Below, one piece after another: positions 8,915 through 17,056 of a DNA stretch of 26,059 nucleotides. Position numbers and translations under genes: made by a program. The notes beneath the pieces are model-generated. The model saw nothing but the letters and a program-made list of their open reading frames with translations. It was not told where the DNA came from and did not search any database. How positions within the stretch are numbered: position 1 is the stretch's first letter; each line of letters opens with the position of its first letter. This DNA is from CAITNM01 sp037138055 (GTDB lineage Bacteria; Pseudomonadota; Alphaproteobacteria; Paracaedibacterales; CAITNM01), in the NCBI GenBank assembly GCA_037138055.1, contig JBAXJB010000021.1, positions 1 to 26,059 of the forward strand, written 5' to 3'.

Positions 8915-8943
8915 AGTATAAGAGCGATTACAAATTTTTCCAA
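8915..8943 (-). promoter_or_regulatory. Sigma70-type promoter for the TPR-like gene
   Basis: On the minus strand a TTGGAA -35 (8938-8943) and a TATACT -10 (8915-8920) are separated by exactly 17 bp. Transcription would begin near 8907, about 40 nt before the ATG at 8867. A 7-bp inverted repeat, TAATCGC/GCGATTA (8899-8905 and 8924-8930), flanks the -10 and could be an operator. A small perfect hairpin, TACGC/GCGTA (8880-8893), would lie in the leader. Confidence 0.55.
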
Positions 8944-8969
8944 ACGTTATCAGTGGTATTCAAGAAACA

Positions 8970-9413
8970 ATGAAAATGCATCATATGCGTAAGCCCCGTA
9001 TTAAAGGGCGCCCAACAAGACCATCAGGCCAACAAGAGAAACCTTATACGGGCACAAATGAAATTGGCCGTGTTGATTCAAGATGTCGACATAACGTACA
9101 GTTTCTTAGGCAATTTATTGATAAGTTTAATAATTTTGCTCGCGAATCTATAACATCTGGTGATAGAGTGTCAGCGGAAGGCTTTTATCAACACGCTGAT
9201 CATTATCAGCGTATATTGAATGAACGCCAGCAAGATCGATTAATAGCTGAAAAAACACAACGTGAAATCGTGGAGGGCCAAAATGAATCCCGAAATGTTT
9301 ACCCAATCGATGCAGCAAGTGCTCCAGACAGCCCAGTTGCAAGCACAGAAGAACCAGCACCAGCAGTTAAGCGTGTGGCACGTCCTGCACGCACTCCTAG
9401 AATCGTCGAATAG
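8970..9413 (+). CDS. DUF4167 domain-containing protein
   Basis: A small basic protein of 147 aa. Residues ~30-90 hold the DUF4167 core: a run with R-x-N-x-QFL-x-QFIDKF, then SGDRVSAEGFYQHADHY. This is a family I know from alphaproteobacteria, where it commonly sits beside clpB. The N-terminus is Arg/Lys/Pro-rich (KPRIKGRPTRPSGQ), suggesting nucleic-acid binding, but the family has no established function that I know of. The C-terminal ~50 residues are a low-complexity Ala/Pro/Glu/Arg tail. This tail is encoded in the same DNA as the start of clpB, in another frame: the genes overlap by 131 bp. No strong ribosome binding site precedes the ATG at 8970. ATGs at 8976 and 8985 are alternatives. 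Confidence 0.88.
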   Translation: MKMHHMRKPRIKGRPTRPSGQQEKPYTGTNEIGRVDSRCRHNVQFLRQFIDKFNNFARESITSGDRVSAEGFYQHADHYQRILNERQQDRLIAEKTQREIVEGQNESRNVYPIDAASAPDSPVASTEEPAPAVKRVARPARTPRIVE

Positions 9414-11850
9414 CTTAGGTTCTAGGCTTTTAGAAAAGGTCGGGGCAAATTTAAAAAGCTTTCAAGAAGCTTGCACCTTGGAAATTCAACGCCACCCTAA
9501 GGTTTCAGGTGCAGCTGATCAAATGTATTTGTCATCTGAGCTTGCACAAACGCTTGAACTTGCACAAGAAAACTCTAAAAAAATTAAAGATAAATATACC
9601 AGCGTAGACATGGTCATGCTGGCTTTAAGTGTGACCTCCCCCACTAAAGAATTTTTTGAAAAACAAAACATTTCACCATCAAAACTTAACACTATAGTTA
9701 ACGACATGCGAAAGGGCCAAAGTATGGATACCCAAACAGCCGATGAAAATTTAGAATCACTTGATCGCTATGCAAAAGACTTAACTGAAGTCGCTCGTAA
9801 AGGAAAGCTAGACCCTGTTATAGGTCGTGACGAAGAAATACGCCGTACTATTCAAGTACTAACACGCCGCACCAAAAACAACCCTGTTCTGATTGGTGAA
9901 CCAGGTGTAGGTAAGACCGCCATTGTCGAAGGACTTGCCTTGCGTATAGTTAACGGAGACGTGCCAGAATCTATGAAAAACACTAGGTTAATGGCTTTAG
10001 ATCTTGGCGCTTTACTTGCTGGTGCTAAATTCCGCGGTGATTTTGAAGAAAGACTCAAAGCAGTTTTGAATGAAATCACTAAAGCAGAAGGTGATGTGAT
10101 TTTATTTATTGATGAATTACATACTCTAGTCGGTGCTGGAAAAACCGATGGTGCAATGGATGCATCGAACATGTTAAAACCAGCCTTGGCGCGTGGTGAT
10201 TTGCATTGTATTGGCGCCACCACATTAGATGAATACCGACTGCACATTGAAAAAGACCCTGCTCTGGCTCGTAGATTCCAGCCAGTTATGGTTGAAGAAC
10301 CTAGCGTTGAAGATAGTATTTCAATTCTGCGAGGGTTAAAGGAAAAGTACGAATTGCACCACGGCATTCGCATCAGCGATAGCGCGATTGTGGCATCTTG
10401 TACCTATTCAAACCGATACATTAGCGACCGCTTCCTGCCCGATAAAGCCATTGACCTAATGGACGAAGCAGCCAGCCGTTTGCGCATGATTGTAGATTCA
10501 AAACCTGAAGATATTGATGAACTAGACAGGCGTATCATTCAGCTGAAAATTGAACGTGAAGCCTTAAAAAAAGAAACTGACACTGCTTCAAAAGATCGTC
10601 TTGAAAAATTAGAAAAAGAGCTTTCTGAATTGGAAGAAAAATCACGCACTCTTTCGGCAATTTGGCAGCATGATAAAAAATCCATTGCTGAGAATCGGCG
10701 ATTAAAAGCAGAAATTGATAAACTAAAGTCCGACGCTGAAATTGCTCAACGACGTGGTGACTTAGCCAAAGCTAGTGAAATTATGTATGGCCGTTTACCA
10801 ACTCTGCAAGCCAACCTTGATGCATTGCAAACAACTGACAATAAGGTTGGAATGCAAGAACAAATTACCGCAGAAGATATTGCTTTAGTAGTGGCACGCT
10901 GGACAGGCATTCCCGTTGAGAAAATGTTGGAAAGCGAAAAGTCAAAACTTTTAAAAATTGAAGAACACCTTCACAGGCGCGTGATAGGTCAGGAAGATGC
11001 AATTAACGCTATTGGTAATGCAGTGCGTCGTTCCAGGGCAGGATTGCAAGATCCAAACCGCCCAATGGGATCATTCCTTTTCTTAGGGCCAACTGGCGTA
11101 GGAAAAACTGAAGTGTGCAAAGCCTTGGCTGAGTTTTTGTTTGATGATGAATCAAACCTAGTTCGCATTGATATGTCGGAATACATGGAAAAGCACAGCG
11201 TTGCCCGGCTTATTGGCGCCCCTCCTGGATATATAGGTTATGAACAAGGCGGAGAGCTTACCGAAGCAGTTCGTCGTCGCCCTTATGCCGTGATTTTGTT
11301 TGACGAAGTTGAAAAAGCCCACCGGGATGTTTTCAATATTCTTCTTCAAGTTTTGGATGATGGTCATTTGACTGATTCCCAGGGGAGAAAAGTTGATTTC
11401 AAAAATTCAATTATCATTCTGACTTCTAACCTTGGGTCAGATGCGTTTATTCACCAGCCAGAAAACGAAAGCGTTATTGTTCCTAAGGTACGTGACCAAG
11501 TAATGCTGTCGGTACGTGAAGCGTTCCGTCCTGAGTTTTTAAACCGTTTAGATGAAATCCTCATTTTCAACCGCCTGCAAAAAGCTGACATGGAAAAGAT
11601 TGTTGAAATTCAATTAAAGCAACTAGCAAAACGCCTTGAAGATAGGCAATTGATTTTAACCTGGGAACCATCCGCCACGGCGTGGCTAGCTAATCAGGGT
11701 TATGACCCCGTTTATGGTGCGCGCCCTTTAAAGCGTGTTATTCAAAAATCGGTACAAGACCCATTAGCCTTAAAAATTCTAGAGGGCACCTTGAAAAGTG
11801 GTGAACAGTTGATTTTAACCCAAAAGAATGATGCACTAGAGATAAAATAA
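9283..11850 (+). CDS. clpB: ATP-dependent chaperone ClpB
   Basis: ClpB is a hexameric AAA+ disaggregase that works with DnaK to rescue aggregated proteins after heat stress. The start at 9283 is chosen because GGAGG at 9272-9276 is well spaced and MNPEMFTQ is a typical ClpB beginning. An upstream in-frame ATG (9262) would add seven atypical residues. The product is 855 aa (E. coli 857). Domains in order: Clp_N (~1-145), NBD1 with GEPGVGKT at 205-212 and Walker B FIDELH, the long coiled-coil M domain (~405-525), NBD2 with GPTGVGKT at 602-609, and the C-terminal small domain with PVYGARPLKR. It begins inside the DUF4167 gene, so translational coupling is likely. I saw no CIRCE element or clear heat-shock promoter. 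Confidence 0.97.
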   Translation: MNPEMFTQSMQQVLQTAQLQAQKNQHQQLSVWHVLHALLESSNSLGSRLLEKVGANLKSFQEACTLEIQRHPKVSGAADQMYLSSELAQTLELAQENSKKIKDKYTSVDMVMLALSVTSPTKEFFEKQNISPSKLNTIVNDMRKGQSMDTQTADENLESLDRYAKDLTEVARKGKLDPVIGRDEEIRRTIQVLTRRTKNNPVLIGEPGVGKTAIVEGLALRIVNGDVPESMKNTRLMALDLGALLAGAKFRGDFEERLKAVLNEITKAEGDVILFIDELHTLVGAGKTDGAMDASNMLKPALARGDLHCIGATTLDEYRLHIEKDPALARRFQPVMVEEPSVEDSISILRGLKEKYELHHGIRISDSAIVASCTYSNRYISDRFLPDKAIDLMDEAASRLRMIVDSKPEDIDELDRRIIQLKIEREALKKETDTASKDRLEKLEKELSELEEKSRTLSAIWQHDKKSIAENRRLKAEIDKLKSDAEIAQRRGDLAKASEIMYGRLPTLQANLDALQTTDNKVGMQEQITAEDIALVVARWTGIPVEKMLESEKSKLLKIEEHLHRRVIGQEDAINAIGNAVRRSRAGLQDPNRPMGSFLFLGPTGVGKTEVCKALAEFLFDDESNLVRIDMSEYMEKHSVARLIGAPPGYIGYEQGGELTEAVRRRPYAVILFDEVEKAHRDVFNILLQVLDDGHLTDSQGRKVDFKNSIIILTSNLGSDAFIHQPENESVIVPKVRDQVMLSVREAFRPEFLNRLDEILIFNRLQKADMEKIVEIQLKQLAKRLEDRQLILTWEPSATAWLANQGYDPVYGARPLKRVIQKSVQDPLALKILEGTLKSGEQLILTQKNDALEIK

Positions 11851-11884
11851 AGCTCGGCACAACAGGCTGCTTGATGATGTTATT

Positions 11885-11946
11885 CACTGGATTGCCACGC
11901 TCAACACCGTCATCACGAGCCACAAAGTGGTCGTGGTGATCCAGTG
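11885..11946. repeat. Palindromic intergenic element (MITE/REP-like)
   Basis: This 62-bp element lies in the gap between clpB and the membrane-protein gene. Its ends are a perfect 8-bp inverted repeat (CACTGGAT at 11885-11892, ATCCAGTG at 11939-11946). Inside is a second hairpin, 11911-11938, with a 12-bp stem (one wobble, one bulged G) around an AAA loop. The words CACTGGATTGCCACG and CGTCATCACGAG resemble a dispersed palindromic repeat found in many intracellular bacteria (the CTGGATTGCCACG...GTCATTGCGAG type), recalled from memory. There is no T-tract, so terminator function is doubtful. Confidence 0.6.
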
Positions 11947-11972
11947 CAATTAATCATTAGAATGAGGAACTC

Positions 11973-13001
11973 ATGAAAAATTACTTGGCACTTTTAGGCG
12001 TTGTAGGCGCTGTAATATTGAGCTTTGCCCTGCACAGCCTAGGAACTATTTTAGTGCCATTTATTACTGGCATTATTGGTGCATATATCCTGAACCATCC
12101 GGTCACTGCCCTTTCAAAAATAAAAGTCCCCCGCGGGTTCGGCGCCCTACTCATGATTCTTGGTGTGCTATTCTTATTGGGCACATTAATGATGGTAGCC
12201 GTTCCTTTTTTACAAAAAGAATTCATTCTTCTGTCAAAAAATATGCCGGCTCTGGTGCAGCATTTCTATAGTCTGATAAACCCCGTGCTTGATTTTGCCG
12301 CAGAACGCCTGCCTCCTGAAGATATTGCCCAAATAAAAACCCAGATCAGCGGACAATTCGGAAACGTCATGACTTGGATGGTGCAATTTATTATCAACGT
12401 TTTAAGCAACGGTCTGGCTTTGGCGAACGTTGTTTCCATGGTGGTGTTAACGCCTGTGGTCATGTTCTACATTTTAAAAGATTGGCCAAGCTTTATTGAA
12501 ACAACACGGTCACTTTTGCCTAAAAAAAGCGCGGCTAAAATTATTCATTACAGCCAAGTGATTGACCAAAATCTTTCAAGCTATGCAAAAGGACAAATGC
12601 TGGTTTGCCTTATTTTGGCTGTGCTCTATTCAGTTGGACTGCTGACTGTTGGGCTTAAAAATGCCGTGTTCGTTGGCATATTTACCGGATGCATTTCATT
12701 TATTCCCTACATTGGGGCGTTGATTGGTTTTCTTTTGAGCACACTTATCCACCTGAGCGGTAACGATACGTGGAACCCCTTAATTTCCATTGGGCTAGTA
12801 TTTTTAATTGTGCAAGCAATTGAAGGCAATTTCCTAACACCACGCTTTGTGGGTGGGCGCATTGGTGTGCACCCGGTTTGGATTTTGTTTAGTTTGCTTG
12901 CCGGCGCCACCTGGTTTGGCTTCTTCGGCATTGTGTTAGCACTACCCGCAGCAGCGATTATTAGCACCGTTGTGCGGGCCGTGTGGAAAGAATGTAAGTA
13001 G
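11973..13001 (+). CDS. AI-2E family transporter (PerM-like integral membrane protein)
   Basis: A 342-aa polytopic inner-membrane protein of the AI-2E/PerM family (PF01594). Members have been linked to autoinducer-2 export or Na+/H+ antiport, and the substrate cannot be told from sequence. Two hydrophobic hairpins open the protein (residues ~1-85). A more polar central section follows, then several further transmembrane segments. Family-like C-terminal motifs are visible: GCISFIPYIGALIGF, then GNFLTPRFVGGRIGVHPVWI and FGIVLALPAAAI. GAGG at 11964-11967 serves as ribosome binding site. The last 50 bp, including the stop codon, recur 2.3 kb downstream at 15284-15333. The stop codon abuts the convergent peptidase gene. 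Confidence 0.9.
   Translation: MKNYLALLGVVGAVILSFALHSLGTILVPFITGIIGAYILNHPVTALSKIKVPRGFGALLMILGVLFLLGTLMMVAVPFLQKEFILLSKNMPALVQHFYSLINPVLDFAAERLPPEDIAQIKTQISGQFGNVMTWMVQFIINVLSNGLALANVVSMVVLTPVVMFYILKDWPSFIETTRSLLPKKSAAKIIHYSQVIDQNLSSYAKGQMLVCLILAVLYSVGLLTVGLKNAVFVGIFTGCISFIPYIGALIGFLLSTLIHLSGNDTWNPLISIGLVFLIVQAIEGNFLTPRFVGGRIGVHPVWILFSLLAGATWFGFFGIVLALPAAAIISTVVRAVWKECK
12952..13001 (+). repeat. Direct repeat, copy 1 (3' end of AI-2E gene)
   Basis: The final 50 bp of the AI-2E transporter gene recur at 15284-15333 in the same orientation. The copies differ at 4 positions. In the transporter frame all are third-position changes that preserve the residue (AGC/AGT, GCC/GCA, GTG/GTA) or the stop codon (TAG/TAA). 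Confidence 0.93.
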
Positions 13002-15218
13002 TTACACTTCTTGGGTAAGTCCTATTGCGGTTGCAATATCAGTAACGGGCCTGCCTTCCATAAGCTCTAACAAAAATTCAGAATAGCGTTCATGAGCAAC
13101 TCCATGTCCTCCGTTATGCCAAAAAGTGTTAAAAGAATGACCTGCTGTTTTTAATGCAGTTGAGAATGCTCTGGCATCGTTTGCTGAACATCTGATATCC
13201 ACTTTTCCATGCACCAACGTAAGGGGCGCTGACAATGTCGGGCCCACTAAATGCAAAGGCATGAAAGATCTACGAAATGTTTCTAAGTCCATTGTTCCTA
13301 GAATAGCCTCTCTATTTGACCAAGATACTAAGCCACTATCTACACAGGCAGCATCAGCTACAATTGATTGAAAATTAAATAATTTAGGTAGACCTGCTTC
13401 TTCATGCAAATAATCCCAACGCAAAGCAAAAGAAGCAGCAACAAACCCACCGTAACTATGACCGTACAAGTGTACCTGTTCTTGGTTTGGAATTAAGCTT
13501 TTGCCTATAGCATCATGAAAAATATGCAATAATTGGTGTAAGTTTTTACGACCCATTTCACCAATGCCTTTGGAATAATGCTTCCAACCATGACCAGTGC
13601 GAAGGCTTTCTTGGGGAAGAATAACAGACCAACCCGCTTGGGTGAAGGCTTTAACAAAAGGTGAATACCCGCCTGTGTAAGTACCTTCTGGCCCACCTTC
13701 CATCATAACAATGGTTTTATTATTTGATGTGCCTGGTTCTGGTGGTGCATAGAAATATGGAATAGGTTCGCCTTCAATATCAACTTTCTGAATCTGTAAT
13801 GGTTGATGAAACTGATCTTCATTACAAAGTGACCAGATTTTCGAAAAAACACCATTAAGATCAACTCTACATTTCAAAAAAACATTTTCAGGAAAACCAA
13901 CAAATAATTTATCAAGATGTCCATGTTCATTTATGTTAAGCGATTCGATTGATATTGAACGATCAGCATAATGTTTTCCTTGCCTTCTCCAATAATCATG
14001 AAGCTCCTCACGATAATGATCATATTCTACTTTAAGGATTGGGGCGCCGGATGTTGGAAAATGCCAGTAAAGCTTTCCTTCGCTATAATTTTGCAATGCC
14101 AAAATTTCACGGGGATTTTTAGCAGAAGTCTTAAATTCTCCACAAATAAGCTGAATAGAAAAATTATTCACGTTTGTAGGTTCAAATTCGCCTTCCGAAT
14201 TAAGCCATTCTAGCGTTAAGCCAGTGTCTGTATAGGAATGTCGGTAAACATGATCAGCACAACTTACACTTAATATTTGTGCAGGATACTGTCCTTCGTG
14301 CAAAAGTTTCCAATTTCCATTTTGAATTGTCCAATATTGCGCAATCAGCGTTGCGAGTAGTGTATACCTTGCAAATAATAAATTTCCTGCTTCATTAAAG
14401 GCTAGTTCACACCAACGTAACCCTAAGGGATGAGCAGGTAACGCTTCTTCTAAGGTTAAACTTTCTAAATTAATTTTCTTTGCGTATGGATTACCGTCTA
14501 TTCCTTTATAATTTACAAGCAAACCATCTGTTCTAATGCTATCTGCCCTTGCTGTGAATAGTTCAATTTGTTCACAAGCAGCTGTTTGTAAACGCCTAAA
14601 TACAACAGCCCTTTCGACAGAAACATTTAATGGATCAGTCAAAAATGCTAAAACTTTTTCTTTTTCGACGTATTTAATATTACAAGCGTGCCCAGGATAT
14701 AAAGCTTGAATTTTTTGCATATGTTCATCATGTGAGTATATCCAGTCATCTTCAGAGATAAATTTCCAGTTCGTGTAATCAAATTCCCAGCATAAAATTT
14801 CATCTGTTTTTTCAGGATTTTTAGCCCTAAACTGCATAATTTTTTCATACGGTTTATATTCGGTAAAATATAATTCTGGCCCTTCTGGCTGTAATAATTT
14901 AAGAGAAACACCTGCTTCAGCAGAGCCGTTAATATGAAAAAGCTGACATTCATCATCTCGTATCTGACACCAAACAGTATAAGAAAATTTATCATAGGCA
15001 TGCATTCCAACTAATAAAGACACCCCCTTAATCTCACCAAATTTTTCTGTAAGCGCTACTGAACAATGATTTATGATATCTTCAGCACTTTGAACAAATG
15101 ATGGTGGTCCTGCCGATGCTGTTGGCGCGCCAGCAGAGCCTCCTCTCGTGATAACGGCAAAAGCATCATATGAAAAAAATAAGAAAGCAAGAAGTAAACA
15201 AAGCCAATTTTTAAGCAT
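13002..15218 (-). CDS. Exported S9 (prolyl oligopeptidase)-type serine peptidase
   Basis: A 738-aa secreted protein. The signal peptide MLKNWLCLLLAFLFFSYDAFA is followed by a short Gly/Ala/Pro-rich linker. Residues ~45-480 are beta-strand and aromatic rich, consistent with the propeller-like N-domain of S9 peptidases but too diverged for me to count blades. Residues ~490-725 form an alpha/beta-hydrolase domain. Its triad is Ser588 in GHSYGG, Asp674 in HGKVD and His705 in GGHG, with an oxyanion-type GGPEGTY at 508-514. The family cleaves short peptides after Pro or acylated residues. A periplasmic or host-directed role is inference. The gene is antisense to its neighbours and lies exactly between two copies of the transporter 3' end, suggesting acquisition as an insert. 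No strong ribosome binding site is seen. Confidence 0.88.
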   Translation of the reverse strand: MLKNWLCLLLAFLFFSYDAFAVITRGGSAGAPTASAGPPSFVQSAEDIINHCSVALTEKFGEIKGVSLLVGMHAYDKFSYTVWCQIRDDECQLFHINGSAEAGVSLKLLQPEGPELYFTEYKPYEKIMQFRAKNPEKTDEILCWEFDYTNWKFISEDDWIYSHDEHMQKIQALYPGHACNIKYVEKEKVLAFLTDPLNVSVERAVVFRRLQTAACEQIELFTARADSIRTDGLLVNYKGIDGNPYAKKINLESLTLEEALPAHPLGLRWCELAFNEAGNLLFARYTLLATLIAQYWTIQNGNWKLLHEGQYPAQILSVSCADHVYRHSYTDTGLTLEWLNSEGEFEPTNVNNFSIQLICGEFKTSAKNPREILALQNYSEGKLYWHFPTSGAPILKVEYDHYREELHDYWRRQGKHYADRSISIESLNINEHGHLDKLFVGFPENVFLKCRVDLNGVFSKIWSLCNEDQFHQPLQIQKVDIEGEPIPYFYAPPEPGTSNNKTIVMMEGGPEGTYTGGYSPFVKAFTQAGWSVILPQESLRTGHGWKHYSKGIGEMGRKNLHQLLHIFHDAIGKSLIPNQEQVHLYGHSYGGFVAASFALRWDYLHEEAGLPKLFNFQSIVADAACVDSGLVSWSNREAILGTMDLETFRRSFMPLHLVGPTLSAPLTLVHGKVDIRCSANDARAFSTALKTAGHSFNTFWHNGGHGVAHERYSEFLLELMEGRPVTDIATAIGLTQEV

Positions 15219-15283
15219 TTTATTCTGAAATGTATTGAATGTACTTTTTTAGCATAATAAAAAACCCAATTCAAAACAAAACA

Positions 15284-15333
15284 CAGCGATTATTAGTACC
15301 GTTGTGCGGGCAGTATGGAAAGAATGTAAGTAA
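15284..15333 (+). repeat. Direct repeat, copy 2 (orphan AI-2E gene 3' end)
   Basis: This is an orphan copy of the last 16 codons and stop of the AI-2E transporter gene, in the 175-bp gap between two divergent genes. It has no open upstream coding sequence attached. It matches 12952-13001 at 46 of 50 positions, with only synonymous or stop-to-stop differences. The sequence before it (AAAACA) is unrelated to the transporter. Confidence 0.93.
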
Positions 15334-15393
15334 GACCCTCTAGCTGAAAAATTCTTCAAACACTATGATGGTTCTTTAACAGGAGGTTTTTAC

Positions 15394-17012
15394 ATGAAAA
15401 AAATAACTGGTTTTTTTATTTTTGGTTTTTTAAGCATTTTCAATATTCTAGATGCGACTGACACAGAATACGATCAATTGCGCACATACCTAAAAACAAG
15501 GTTCAAGACAGAAACGTATATACGCATAGGTGCTGATTTTGCTGTTGATCCAAGAACAGTTTCTAATTTCGTAAGTGGAAAGACCAGTAAATCCCCTGCA
15601 CTCCTAAATAAAGCTAAAACAACTTATCCAAATATTTTTCAACAAGCTGTGCCCGTTTATCATGTTGCAGTTGCTCCTTTAGTTCCTCAGATACCTAACG
15701 TACTTCCAATTATCGACCAATTACCCGTTGTTCAACAACCAGTAGCATTGGCTCTCAGTCAGCACCTCTCATTGCCAAATTTAATAGCAGGCTCAAAGTA
15801 TGTAATTTCGATGGTTCCTATGAACAGCTCAGGCGATAGTTACCACATTCTAGCATACCTGATCCTTAGCTTGTCTCATCAAAAAATAGTCCCAGACATA
15901 CTGCTAACTTATGATGGTCCAGCTGAAATTAGAGATATTGAATCAAAAATGAATTCCTACACACAGGTACAAAGAACAATACACTTTGCCCAAGTATTAG
16001 GATACGGAAAATATTTCAAAACAGCATTTGTTGACACAGGAAATTGTCAACGCGAAAACAATCGTCAAAGCAAGTTAGAACAGTACTTAGGCAAAACTGA
16101 ATATACGCATTATATAGACCAAAAAGCTCTTACAACAATAATTGCAGAGCATTTTAGATCCTTTGGCAAAGACAATACCACCCAAAGATTGCGAGACGGT
16201 TTTAATAAATATTCTCCGCAATACCTTAGTCAGACTGCATGCAAGCAACTTGTGAAAAAGGCACGGGATGAAGTTCAGCGTATAGGCGCTAATCCAAATC
16301 CTCTTGTTGTTATGCATGTCCGTTACTCATCAAAAGCAAATGAAAAGCAAAACATGGAAGATGGTGCCATTGGCAAATTAAGCAATTACGTTAAATCAAA
16401 AGGCTATAACGTATGGTTCATTTTTACAGATGGTAGAAAAAGCGGATCATTTAAAAGTTTAGGTGCAAATAGAACAGACCCCTTCCTTTTATCACAACAG
16501 ACAACAAAGATAACGGTAAGTACTTTCATTTACAACTTTTACTGAATCTTAGAACGCTGCCTAATTTAAGAGGCATAATTGGTAATACCAGTGGCACACT
16601 AGACCTTGCTGGCTTTCTTGGGCATAACGTATATAACCTTCACAATGTGCAGCAAGCCTTTGATTACCAGTCTTGTCGCATTCTGATTCAATCTAGCTTT
16701 TTAACAGTAGAAAGATTAAATTTTGATTTGTTAGAAATTGCACTTAGGGATCATCAAGGAAAATTAGGTGAGTTTAGTGATGCTACAGCCCAAGTACATT
16801 TGCCGCGTTTAAATAACTGGATGACAGGATTTCAAAGAGTTGACGCAAGAGTAGCTACTTCTCGATCAACAATTAATTCCTACAATGCAGGATATCGCGA
16901 GCTCTTTTTTGTTAAAAAACTTCTTGGAAATTTGTTTGATCCCTTACAAAGCTTGCTATCAACAATCGCTTATTTACAAGGAATAGAACCTACAATAAAA
17001 ATTGAAGTATAA
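15394..17012 (+). pseudogene. Frameshifted exported glycosyltransferase-like protein
   Basis: Two frames together make one ~539-aa protein. Frame one (15394-16545, 383 aa) starts after a strong AGGAGG (15381-15386) with a signal peptide. Residues ~25-75 resemble a small helix-turn-helix (IGADFAVDPRTVSNFVSGK), and a Pro/Val-rich linker spans ~85-120. From ~130 comes an alpha/beta domain with VVMHVRYSSKAN (His308, Arg310) and VWFIFTDGR. The conserved reading jumps to the other frame at about 16507: DNGKYFHLQLLLNLR, then GIIGNTSGTLDLAGFLGHNV. These motifs recall the nucleotide-sugar-binding half of fucosyltransferase-like enzymes (H-x-R motif, SG-x-LDLA). Adding one A to AAA at 16506-16508 restores a single frame. 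The gene may be inactive, phase-variable or misread. The family assignment is tentative. Confidence 0.75.
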
Positions 17013-17018
17013 AATGAA

Positions 17019-17049
17019 CTAACCCCACCTTTATTTCAGGTGGGGTTAG
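17019..17049. terminator. Bidirectional intrinsic terminator
   Basis: A perfect 11-bp stem (CTAACCCCACC at 17019-17029, GGTGGGGTTAG at 17039-17049) encloses a 9-nt loop. It is followed by CTGTTTCTT on the plus strand and TTCATTTTAT on the minus strand. It lies between the convergent glycosyltransferase-like and merR-type genes and can serve both. Confidence 0.88.
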
Positions 17050-17056
17050 CTGTTTC

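Noticed and set aside
9852..10373. 173-codon open frame antisense to clpB
   Set aside because: It mirrors the highly conserved NBD1 region of ClpB, has no ribosome binding site and a Ser/Arg/Pro-rich composition typical of antisense shadows.
14648..15010. 120-codon frame within the peptidase gene
   Set aside because: Same strand but a different frame from a full-length peptidase with a signal peptide. The Lys/Leu-rich composition reflects frame-shifted AT-rich DNA.
16500..16515. Programmed -1 frameshift site in the glycosyltransferase-like gene
   Set aside because: No X-XXY-YYZ heptamer in the reading frame and no clear downstream pseudoknot. A simple loss of one A explains the break.
13002..17012. 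Phage or toxin-antitoxin/defence island
   Set aside because: No integrase, phage structural, nuclease or toxin-antitoxin motifs. The region encodes exported enzyme-like proteins only.
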